From the NCBI GenBank assembly GCA_964247055.1, contig OZ176056.1, positions 1,364,001 to 1,428,000 of the forward strand: a stretch of DNA of 64,000 nucleotides, read 5' to 3'. A model generated the notes under the pieces. It saw only the letters and a list, made by a program, of their open reading frames with translations, made no database searches and was not told where the DNA came from. The translations under genes and the position numbers were made by a program. Positions 24,679-33,904 of the stretch are shown here, in pieces. Position 1 is the first letter of the stretch. Each line of letters starts with the position of its first letter. Source of the stretch: Paragordius varius (taxonomy: Eukaryota > Nematomorpha).

Positions 24679-27600
24679 TAAGCACATTTGTGTTGTCCAA
24701 TTCACATAATTGTTACTGTAAAATATAAAATAAATCAAATTTTGTCCACAATTTAATTAACTAAATTAATGAGATGCAAATAGGGAAAAACTCTTTTTAT
24801 ATGTATGTAGGCCGCTGTAAGGTTAGCCCGTATGGTAGGCTATGTTAGTGCAGGAACTGTTGAATACTTGTATGATACTGCGAAAGGCACTTTTTGCTTT
24901 TTAGAACTAAATCCTAGACTCCAAGTTGAACACCCGTGTACAGAAATGATTTGTGACATTAATTTACCGGCTTGTCAATTACAGGTAATCTAAGATTATA
25001 TAAAAGCTCAAAAAATTAAATTTCTTAACAATTCAAAGAGTTTTAAATATTATTTAAAGTCTTTTAGATTTGGAATTTAAATTAATTAATATATATTTTT
25101 GAAGTTTTTTGTGACAAGGATTATTGACGCAATATATAAGTTAGTTTAATTAAGTTTTTGTCAACTTTAATTCCATATATATTATATTGTATTTGGAAAA
25201 ATAAATTTTTGATTTTTTTGAATATATATTCTATATTAGTTATGTTATAAGGGAATATTATAATTAACTGAAAGTTTTTCTTTATCACAAAAAATACTTT
25301 TTTTAATTGTTTAAGATTTTCCTGTCAAAAAATTTGTAATACGCTTAATATATTTTACAGTACAAATTATTATATATGTATCAATGTAAGATTTACAAAA
25401 GAAATCTGAGCGAATAGTGTTTAATACATAAAATATAAATTACACCAAATAAAGTAAATATTCGAAAATTAAATTTTTTGAATTTAAATATATAGATTGC
25501 TATGGGCTTACCACTTTACCGTATAAAAGATATTCGAGTTTATATGGGTTTATCTCCGTGGTTTATGGTGGAAACACCTCTTCAAAGTACATATTTTTAG
25601 GATAATTTTTAATTTTTGACCAGAAAATGTAAAATAATTATTAAAAATTATTTAGGAATTGGTAAATGAATCAGGAATTTTTGCGGGTTTTTATAAAATA
25701 ATAAATTTAATTTTATAATTTTTTCTTATAAATCTAAATGTGAAAAAAATAATTTTATAGATACATCTATCTTGTTTTGGATTGTAAATTAGATTTATTT
25801 TAATAATATAGATTATAGACGCTTGAAACCATTTGATTTATATTCAAATACAAATAATTTGCTTTAACAAAAAATTTACTTAGATTCATTCTTAAATGCC
25901 TTATTTTATTAATCTTTTATGGTGTTTTTAGTACCCATTACTGCTAACACAAATGCCATAATAAAACAAGCTGTTACGGAAACTCCCCTTACAAACCAAA
26001 ATGAGAAAATGCAAATTTCAAGCCAAAAAACTAAAATATCTGAAAATTTTATTAATGAAAATGAAAATGCGCTAGAAAATATTTTGGTTCGAAATCAACG
26101 CTTAAATAACTCAATCACTGATGGATATTCAATCTTGTCAGCAGCCAGCGTAGATTCTCAATATAAACCTCGACCCCGGGGACATGTCATAGCTTGTAGG
26201 ATAACGAGTGAAAATCCTGACGAAGGTTTTAAACCAACGTCGGGGCAAATTCAAGTAAGTTGGCTTTTTTTGAAAATTTTTTTGTTAAATATTTGATTTT
26301 AAGGGTTTTAAGTTTTGTAAAGTTTTGTAAAGTTTAGTTTAATAATTCATTTTAACTTGTGTATCCATTATTTATTCAATTAATTTTTTGTATAAATATT
26401 ATTTACACACATACTTTACTTGATTTTTTTGGTTGTTTAGGAACTAAATTTTCGGAGTAACAAAAATATTTGGGGATATTTTAGTGTTGGGGCTTCGGGC
26501 GGTTTGCATGAATTTGCCGATTCCCAATTTGGACATTGCTTTTCGTGGGGTGAAAACCGAGATGAAGCTAGACAGTATTCCGTTAAATCTTTTTTTTGAA
26601 ACTTCTATCTTTTAAATCTGTTTTAACTTTAGAAACTTTTGACAATCAAGGCTTATAATTTATAAAAATTTTGGAGTTATTTAACCTAGTAATGTATATA
26701 TTTATCTAGTAATTTATACTCGAAATAGCAAAATTTATTAAAATTAGTAAATTTATAATTTTTAGCAAAATTTTGGGTTATTTATATATATAATGAATAT
26801 ATATATATAATGAATAATACCATTTACAGTTCAAATTTACCCTCGAACAATTCAAATTCACCCTAAATTAAATTAAGTGTTTTTAAGATTAAAAATTATA
26901 AAATATTTTTTATGTTTTAAAAATGAAATTTCATTTAAATTTAAATAATACTGAAAAATTAAACTATGTCATTAAGATATTCCTATTAATGATGAGTTAT
27001 ATTAGATCGAAAACACATAGTTTATTTTAGGGTGAATTTGAATTTTTGAGGGTGTATTTGAACTGTAAATGGTATATATGAATTGTAAATGGTATATATA
27101 TTTATTGGTCTATTATAAAAACCTATCATATATATATATATATATATATATTTTAAATTCTTTAATTGATATGATAAATTGTTTACAACGTGGTTTATAG
27201 CGGCGTGTCCATCATAAATGGCCTCGCACGCATTTTTAACTCAAAAAAAATTTTGTGGTCGCATCAAATATATATATATAAATATATATATGGGCATATT
27301 CATAAGTAATCTATTTCATACTCAGGACTTTAAAATGCAAACATAATATAACAATTTTTTTATTTATCTCCTTGCCATTTAAATAGAGACTCATTTAAAG
27401 AAATTTTTGTTTAAGAAATATTCATTTTATTGTGATTTATTTGAGCATATTTTTGCATATTATGGATAATTCCATTTCCGATTATTGATAAAAAAATTAT
27501 AATTTTAGTATCAAATGAGTTTTTTTACAAATTTAGTTTTAATGAATAATTTACAATTAATTTCGCTTAATTCTTAATTTATTTTTGAGGAATTTGGTTG

Positions 27601-30600
27601 TTGGCCTTAAAGAATTATCGATTAAGGGTGATTTTAGAACCACTGTTGAATACCTTATAACTTTGTTGGAAACGGAAAGCTTTCAAAAAAATAATTTTGA
27701 TACGGAATGGTTGGATAAACTTATTGCTGAAAAATTTCAAGTATATATTACCAAATTATAATTTTTTATTTCATAATTCGCTATTCAATAAAGATTTAAA
27801 GTATTAAATATTTGCTTAATTATATTTAAATTTATGTATCTGAGGCCCTTATATTTATTACAAGTATATATAAAATGGAATTTTATACATTTTCTTACTT
27901 TTACTGATTACCGTAAAATCCAATCTTAGATGTGATTAATTAAAAATTTTCTTAGTTATCTGGTCTTTTAAAACAATTGAACGTGTCATATAATTATAAA
28001 TAAGGCCATAATAATCAAAAAGTTAAAGATTTGGTTTTTTTATATTGGTTTTAATTAGATCGATGTTTGAATGATTTTAAACTACACATATATACGGTTT
28101 TGCAAAAAACTTTTACCCTAATTATATAGAATTAATTATTTTTTTAAATGTAAATATTTTTATTTAAAATCTTACATAAATTTTTCACTTTCAAACAATT
28201 ATATAATATTAGTCCGAAAATTCTGATACTTTGATTGGAGTTATACACATAACTAATCATATGATTAATTTCAATATTTAAAGTTTTCAGATTTTGATTG
28301 GGATAAAATTTTAAATTAATTATTTTTTACTTTTCAAGAAGTGAAATCTATCAGAATATATATTTTATTTTTTATGGTTTTAAATATTTTTACATTTTTT
28401 AAACAATTTATCTAATAATTAGAAAAATTGAGAAAATTACCCATTATATATTATGAAATTTATTTTAATAATTAGTCTGAAAAACCGGATACCTTGATTG
28501 GAGTTATATGTGCCAGTATACATATAGCTGATCAAAAAATTTGTTCGAGCGTAGATCGATTTCGAAATGCGTTGGCCCGTGGACAATGCCTACCTGCTAC
28601 TACGTTAATTCACACCCTTTCAGTTGATTTAATACGTGAAGGCATTAAATATAGTGTACAGGTAATTAGTTGGTTTTTTAAATAAATATAAGTAGTTTTT
28701 AAGCAAATTTTTGGATATTTTTAACGAATTTTTAAATATTTTTTATAGTATAAATAACTTTTTTTGAAAGAAACAGAAATTTTACATATTTTTTGGTTGA
28801 TTTAATACGTGAAGGCATTAAATATAGTGTACAGGTAATTAGTTCATTTTTGGAAATTATTCAATAAAAATAGTTGGTTTTTGGGTATAAAATATTTGCA
28901 ACTTTTAATTAATTTTTGGATATTTTTAAACCTCTTTTAAGCTACTTTTGTAAGAACCAGAAATTATAAACACATGTTGATTCACACTCTTTCGGTTGAT
29001 TTAATACGTGAAGGCATTTAATATAGTGTACAGGTACTTAGTGGGTTTTGTTACTTTGTTAATTAGTTGGTTTATTGATTTTCTTTTTGGAAAAAAATAT
29101 AACTAGTTTAAAAGGACGATTTTTAGCAAATTATTTTGAAAACACATGTTAATTCACACTCTTTCAGTTGATTTAACACGGGAAGGCATTAAATATAGTG
29201 TACAGGTTAGTGTTACTTACTTAGTTAGTTAGTTGGTTTTTGGGTAAAAAAAGTTTTTACAACTTTTAATAAGTTTTTGGATATTTTTAAACTGTTTTAA
29301 GCTTCTTTCTAAAAGAACCATAATTTTTAAACACATGTTAGAAACTATTTCGGTTGATTTAATACGAGAAAGCATTAAATATAGTATACAGGTCAGTTGG
29401 TTAATTGGTTTTGTTTTTGGAAATTAAGATACTATTTTTGGAAATTAGGATATAAGTAGATTTTAGCAAATTTTTGTTTATAGTATATACTTTTTTTGAA
29501 AGAAACAGAAACTATAAAACTCATCTTTAATCATGTTTTTTTCGGTTGATTTAATACGTGAAGGCATTAAATATAGTGTTCAGGTTAGTTTGTTTTTTAA
29601 AATTAAAATATAAATAGTTTAAAAGGACAATTTGTAGCAATATTTTTTAAAAAAAACATAAGTTTTATGACACATGTCGATTCGAAATCTTTCTAATTAT
29701 ACGTGAAGGTATAAAATATAGTGTACAGGAAATGTTTTTTTAATAGAAGTTTAAAAATTTTTTAATATTTAAAGTATTTCAATAAAATAGGGGCCGAAAA
29801 TGGCTTCGCGGGTCGCTTTTGAAACCAGGGCATTAATATTTAGATTTTTATGGCAATTTTATTTATTATTTATCCCTTCAATTTTCGCTTATTTTTTGCC
29901 ACGTAGAAAAACGTATTAATTTTTTTAACAAATATTAATTTTAGCATATTAATGGTAGCTTATTTCACACTATAGTTGAGCAATTTGTGACACAGTTAGT
30001 AGTGCATGGGAAAAAGAAAGGAAAAAATGTTTATTTAATATATTTTTTTTCATACACTCCTGTGTTACAAAATTATCAAAAGGCATACTGTATATAAGGA
30101 TATCTTTAAATTTTAAGAATTATTTTATTATATTTTATTTGTTTATACATAATATTTCACACATGTTATCATAATTTAAGCTTTGAATTTCTTTGAATCA
30201 ATTTTAATTGTTTTTTAATCTTTAAACCAATATTTTGATTGGAACCGTTAATTTTAAAGATGTAAGTATTAGATATTATTTTACACGCTTTAAGTCGATT
30301 AATAGGCGAATGCATAAAATTAAGTAAGCACGTTTGTGTAAAAAGTTGTTTAGCATGTTTAAATTATCTTTTAGGTGAGCTGTTAGAAATTTTCAGCGAA
30401 TCTAAATGAGTATTAAATTAATTTCTTAAATAAAAAATTTCATTATTTGTGATTTTTGGTTAAAAATATATTAATTGTAATATTTTATTTTTGGAAAAAT
30501 ATTTTAATTTCACCCTGAAATATATTCCTCTAGGTAACTAAAACGGGACCAAACAGTTATTTTTTGCTCATGAATGGCAGTTTTATCGAAATTGATGCCC

Positions 30601-30948
30601 ACAGGTAAAATTTTAATATCTTTACAATTTTATTTTAAATTTAAAATTTTTTATCGTAAAACAATAATATTTTAAAGCGTATATATAATAACACTTTTGA
30701 ATAGTTTATAGATAATTTAAGGAATTTGAGAATTTACTTATTTCACAAACCATAATTTTAGTTATATTATCAAGGATTAAAAAATATGGTGTTTATAAAA
30801 ATATTTAATGTCTTTTTATAAATTTATTTTTATTACTTAAATTATTTTAGATTAAGTGATGGAAGTTTATTGTTCAATCTCAATAATCAATCCTTTAATA
30901 GCTATGTTAAGGAGGAAGTGGGCGGTACCAAATTTAGAGTTGTTATAG
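20361..30948 (+). CDS. ACC: Acetyl-CoA carboxylase, 5' half only (biotin carboxylase region)
   Basis: Animal-type multidomain ACC makes malonyl-CoA for fatty-acid synthesis. Fourteen exons with consistent phases give 789 codons: 20361-20489, 20516-20654, 21269-21559, 22720-22979, 23411-23521, 23997-24206, 24811-24984, 25496-25586, 25932-26254, 26441-26574, 27590-27740, 28476-28661, 30534-30604 and 30851-30948. They cover the biotin carboxylase domain ([35 protein letters not shown] loop; [44 protein letters not shown]) and the following linker ([23 protein letters not shown]...VVIG). The family's next piece, the biotin-carrier domain with its E-V/A-M-K-M lysine motif, and the carboxyltransferase half (total normally about 2,300 residues) do not follow. 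Exon 14 ends in phase 1, but the next coding exon (31557) needs phase 0. The copy is therefore truncated by rearrangement, although every visible exon is intact. Confidence 0.92.
21269..21559 (+). CDS. ACC: ACC exon 3, GC-rich
   Basis: Encodes [15 protein letters not shown] through [13 protein letters not shown] and [13 protein letters not shown] to WSGSG, the N-terminal subdomain of biotin carboxylase. It is roughly half G+C, against about a quarter in its introns and clearly AT-rich neighbouring exons. The codon choice is unlike the other exons (many CTG, GCC and CCC codons). Confidence 0.93.
21715..21925. repeat. Tandem duplication of about 105 bp in ACC intron 3
   Basis: Two diverged copies of a block with AAATACCGAA, GGTTTAAA, GGTTTTGTGAGTTTTTT and ATTTAAAG-GGAG, side by side. 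Intronic, non-coding. Confidence 0.6.
22720..22979 (+). CDS. ACC: ACC exon 4 with lineage-specific insert
   Basis: Begins phase 1 and ends phase 0. The last part ([20 protein letters not shown]) matches the family's 'VP-x-ELY-x-x-G-C-V-x-x-x-E-x-GL' stretch. The first 60 or so residues are a Ser/Thr/Asn/Gln-rich insert with no counterpart in vertebrate or insect ACC that I recall, probably a surface loop. The donor is GTTTATAG. Confidence 0.85.
23411..25586 (+). CDS. ACC: ACC exons 5-8, ATP-grasp core
   Basis: Exons 23411-23521, 23997-24206, 24811-24984 and 25496-25586. In order they encode [19 protein letters not shown] (ATP-binding loop), [67 protein letters not shown] (catalytic and metal-binding residues) and [14 protein letters not shown]. 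All key family motifs are intact. Phases run 0,0,0,0 and end 1. Confidence 0.95.
24629..24675. repeat. (AT)n microsatellite in ACC intron 6
   Basis: Uninterrupted AT dinucleotides, about 47 bp. Shorter tracts of the same kind occur at about 11037-11060, 12418-12438, 17183-17210, 27127-27151, 31159-31189, 51965-51996 and 52161-52186. All are intronic or intergenic. Confidence 0.95.
25932..26254 (+). CDS. ACC: ACC exon 9 with low-complexity insert
   Basis: The 3' part encodes [20 protein letters not shown], a strongly conserved ACC block. The 5' part is an insert of about 70 residues rich in N, Q, E, K and S, where other animals have only a short linker (WG-x-x-PIDFE). With exon 4 this makes two large inserts in one domain. 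Confidence 0.88.
26441..28661 (+). CDS. ACC: ACC exons 10-12, end of biotin carboxylase domain
   Basis: Exons 26441-26574, 27590-27740 and 28476-28661. They encode [53 protein letters not shown] with [23 protein letters not shown] and [20 protein letters not shown] to REGIKYSVQ. The CA|G split codon across introns 10-11 restores a Gln. Exon 12 is surrounded by partial copies of itself (see the repeat at 28796-29731). Confidence 0.93.
26816..27074. mobile_element. MITE family C copy in ACC intron 10
   Basis: Starts TACCATTTACAGTTCAAATT with CACCCT blocks and ends with AGGGTGAATTTG and TTGAACTGTAAATGGTAT; the ends are well-matched inverted repeats. A GC-richer strip at about 27196-27270 (GGCGTGTCCATC, GCCTCGCACGC) resembles the hAT-like MITE ends. 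Confidence 0.7.
28213..28250 (+). pseudogene. Partial copy of the start of ACC exon 12
   Basis: After an AG acceptor-like dinucleotide the sequence reads [11 protein letters not shown], matching the [11 protein letters not shown] start of exon 12 about 260 bp downstream, then diverges into stops. A broken duplicate exon start. Confidence 0.6.
28796..29731 (+). repeat. Six tandem, decayed copies of the ACC exon 12 / intron 12 junction
   Basis: The 3' end of exon 12 (from GTTGATTTAATACG at 28624 to the GTGTACAG|GT donor) recurs at about 28796, 28995, 29167, 29353, 29545 and 29690, spaced 150-200 bp. Each copy keeps most of ACGTGAAGGCATTAAATATA and a GTGTACAG/GT-like donor, and some keep the CACACTCTTTC just before. 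Copies carry scattered substitutions, and the last is shortened. The unit includes both exon tail and intron head, so it arose by tandem duplication of DNA, not by insertion of cDNA. Confidence 0.85.
29940..30097. mobile_element. Degenerate MITE family B in ACC intron 12
   Basis: Contains TTAATGGTAGCTTATTTCAC, CAATTTGTGACACAG and, opposite, CATACACTCCTGTGTTACAA; a decayed relative of 9684-9864. Confidence 0.55.
30534..30948 (+). CDS. ACC: ACC exons 13-14, last recognisable ACC sequence in copy A
   Basis: Exons 30534-30604 and 30851-30948 encode [44 protein letters not shown] and [13 protein letters not shown], the linker that in complete ACCs is followed at once by the biotin-carrier domain. 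That domain is not found in the next 600 bp. Confidence 0.9.
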
Positions 30949-31097
30949 GTATAATTAATTTCATTTTTTTTATTTCAAATATTTATTTAAAAATAAATTT
31001 TACAAAAGTGCAAATGTTTTCTATATAAAAAAACATCCATACTTTTTTAAATTTTATTTTTTCCTACATTATTTATAATATAACATAAATTGAATTA

Positions 31098-31159
31098 AAT
31101 CCATTTACACTTCAAATTTAAACATTATGAATTTACATTTTTGATGTTAAAAATTACCG

Positions 31160-31198
<39 letters not shown>

Positions 31199-31390
31199 TC
31201 TAAAATTGAAAATTTTATTAAAATTAACATAATACTGATAAAAAATATGAATATGGTAAACAATATATATAATATTAATATATTACCCCGGAAACACATA
31301 ATTGATATATAGTGTTAATTTGAATTGTTCAAGGCTGATTTGTATTTTTAATTGTTTGAGGATTTGAAATGTTAAAGGTATATGATGATG
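31098..31390. mobile_element. Degenerate MITE family C at the ACC/FN3 junction
   Basis: Begins TCCATTTACACTTCAAATTT and ends AATTGTTTGAGGATTTGAAA, with an (AT)n tract inside. It lies in the 600 bp between the last ACC exon and the first FN3-like exon, where the gene identity changes. Confidence 0.45.
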
Positions 31391-31556
31391 AATTTAATTA
31401 CTTTAACTAGAGCTACAGTAACTTAAACATATCCATTATTTACATTTAAATTATTTCTTACCTAATTTATCTTTGCGAAATGTAGGACAAGTAATAATAA
31501 ACTCTAAATCAAACTAATAAATTTTGGTTGTTTAATTTTAAAAAAATTTGCATTAG

Positions 31557-32835
31557 CAAACTCAATTCGAAATCAAGGGACTCACTTTGTCCACCGAGTA
31601 TTTGGTTAAGGTTACACCTGCTTATGAAAATCTACCGCTTATCGGAGCATATTCAGCTTTTAAATGTATATCAGGTAATGAATGCATTTAAAGTTAGACT
31701 AGTTTTTGATCATAAAGTTATTGAAATATTTGCATTTTCTAATTATATTATATCTATTTATGTATATATGGTGTAGTTAATCTTAACGATACAGGTCAAT
31801 ATGTTCTTAATCAGGAAGGTAAAGTATATTAAAGTTTTTATTTTTACTTATATTTATATTCTAAATTTATTGTTTAAAGATTTGTCCAGGTGGGTGGTCA
31901 AAATAAAAGGCGTGTCCCTAATAAATGGCACAACCGCTGGAAATACAAATTCTTTAGATTTATTAGTTTTTCTTGCCAACCCCTTAATCAATTATCCTGA
32001 AAAAGCAAAAGACATCCGTGCCCTAGACATTTTTTTGAGTAGCCCGGGGAAAGATTTACCTGCTAGAAGAGGATTTATTTCGGTATATTTTTGATAGATT
32101 TTTAATAATTTTAAATTTATGACAAGCTTTTTTACCCAAAATCTAAAACTATAAATATCTTCGGTTTTAAACGACGAAATATAAGTTTTTATGACAATGT
32201 ATATATGGTTAACGGGAGTCATATTTGAATCATAATATAAAGGCAGACGAGTACGTTTTATAACTAGTTGTCTAAATTTATATAATATAATTTTGCCTTT
32301 TTTACAGTAAATCATGAAATTGTACGGACGAACGTGAAAATATAATGACACTGCTGTAATTTATTAAACGTATTATTAAATATTATTCATAGTTTTGGAA
32401 TTTTAAAGTATGAAATAAAAATCTATTTTAATGATACGATTAATTATGTTATTTTCCAATTGTATTAAAATAATTTTTGTAAATGGTTTATAGTATGATT
32501 ATCTTGAAAAAGTATATGTCTTTATATTTTTACTGTTTTCTCTATAATTTCAATTTTTACTGTAAAATATTTTGAGAGATGTTCTGTCTGTATAAGCATC
32601 AATTTTTACTGTATTTCTCTATATATATATTCGTACGACCCAAAAATTTTATGTATTTGTATAATAACTAATGTGTGCATTTCTTTTTTAGGCGGTTTCT
32701 GATAATTATCGCTTCCCATATGTTTTGCCCGATACGGAATACGAGATTGTGGTTAGACCAGTCTTTATAGATCAAGATGCCGCATCCACAGAAGCAAGTT
32801 CCCATCGCGTTTATGTTCAAACGAATCACTGCTAA
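31557..32835 (+). CDS. 3' end of a gene with fibronectin-III-like sequence (5' part missing)
   Basis: Four exons with matching phases: 31557-31674 (0 to 1), micro-exon 31777-31794 (18 nt, VNLNDT), 31880-32082 (1 to 0) and 32692-32835 ending in TAA. The first encodes FEIKGLTLSTEYLVKVTPAY, typical of strands E-F of a fibronectin type III domain (GL-x-x-x-TEY-x-V-x-V-x-P). The last encodes YVLPDTEYEIVVRPVF then SSHRVYVQTNHC, again FN3-like. The middle has DLLVFLANPL and RALDIFLSSPG. There is no start codon or signal peptide in frame upstream; ACC sequence lies there instead and its phase does not match. Direct splicing from ACC exon 14 would add 17 codons and stop. It is probably a truncated gene joined to ACC by rearrangement; the FN3 assignment is by pattern only. 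Confidence 0.65.
32305..32562. mobile_element. pogo-like MITE (family A) in the last FN3 intron
   Basis: TA-flanked, starts CAGTAAATCATGAAATTGTA with CGGACGAACG, and ends TTTCAATTTTTACTG. About 258 bp. Confidence 0.65.
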
Positions 32836-32876
32836 TCATGAAACTAAATTTCAAAAAAAACTATTATATAATTAAA

Positions 32877-32882
32877 ATAAAT
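32877..32882 (+). terminator. Poly(A) signal of the FN3-like gene
   Basis: AATAAA about 42 bp after the TAA at 32833-32835. Confidence 0.5.
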
Positions 32883-33550
32883 ATGGGGGGTTATCGGGCG
32901 GTGGTTTAAACTACGATGTGATATGTTTAATTAATTCATTTACAGATTAACCCCTTTTTTAATGATCCATCTATAGTATATCCTGGAAAGTACAAATAAA
33001 TTTTAGTTATTATGTCTAATAGATATAAATATATACCTGATCGAATGTGTTAGGGTTTTATTTGCTTAATATTCTACATTACGCTTTTGTTGATAAAAGA
33101 TCTCTCTCCGATGTTTCAATATCTACCCGTGATTTATTTTATGGACCCCAGTTTGAATTGAGAAATATTAGGAGATGACTTGTTGTAATACATTAATCAA
33201 TATCAATTTATTTATTATCACTAACCTACGGATAGGAATCTAACTTGATTTTACTGTAACGGTCTACACAGATTATCGTATTATTGTGTTTTACATCCAC
33301 TGATTACCAAAGTCGCCATTTTTCAGTAACAAGATTGATGTTTAAGGTTGTCTTATACGAGTAAATTGCAAGCAGATTATGGAGGTCGGTTTATATCAAA
33401 ACTTAAATTGGTTTGAAGAAATATGAGACTAACACACTAGGTGGATATCCTATAAAAAGTCGATTTTCTTATAAGTTATTATCTTTAATATTTTCAAATT
33501 TTCGCTAATTTTTGTATGAAACTTACAGTAATTTAACTTACACAGACAAC
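32883..33550. other. Intergenic DNA before the signal-peptide exon
   Basis: Less AT-rich than its surroundings, with no supported gene. It contains no clear unit B counterpart inside the window and presumably includes the promoter of the exon at 33551. Confidence 0.45.
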
Positions 33551-33639
33551 ATGCAAAAATTAAAAATAACCATTTCTTTTTTTTTGTTTTTTTTATTTAA
33601 CTCTTTGGGTTGTGAAATGGGGATTAGAGATGTAAATTG
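33551..33639 (+). CDS. Orphan first exon encoding a signal peptide
   Basis: ATG at 33551 opens MQKLKITISFFLFFLFNSLG, then CEMGIRDVNW: a basic N-region, a very hydrophobic core and a plausible cleavage point near SLG-C. It ends at a strong GTAAGAG donor in phase 2 (29 codons + 2 nt). No matching downstream exon is visible; the satellite array begins about 265 bp later. It could be the first exon of a further secreted gene cut off by the satellite, or have its next exon beyond the array. The function cannot be inferred. Confidence 0.5.
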
Positions 33640-33904
33640 GTAAGAGCTTATTTTTATAATCATAGGAATTATAATTTATGAATAAGTAGAGTAGTCTTTT
33701 AAAAAAATATTTTTCAATTTTTCCATGTTGTGTTTGTAATATTAATATTTGTGAAATAGCTTTTTCTCGTTATTGTACAAAATGCTTAAAACATGAGCAT
33801 ATATAATTTAAGCAACAATCATTTTATGAAAGTTAATGTTTTTTAAATAATAACACACAAATAGAATACATAAATCCTACAACCTTCTCTTGTTTTGAAA
33901 ATCG

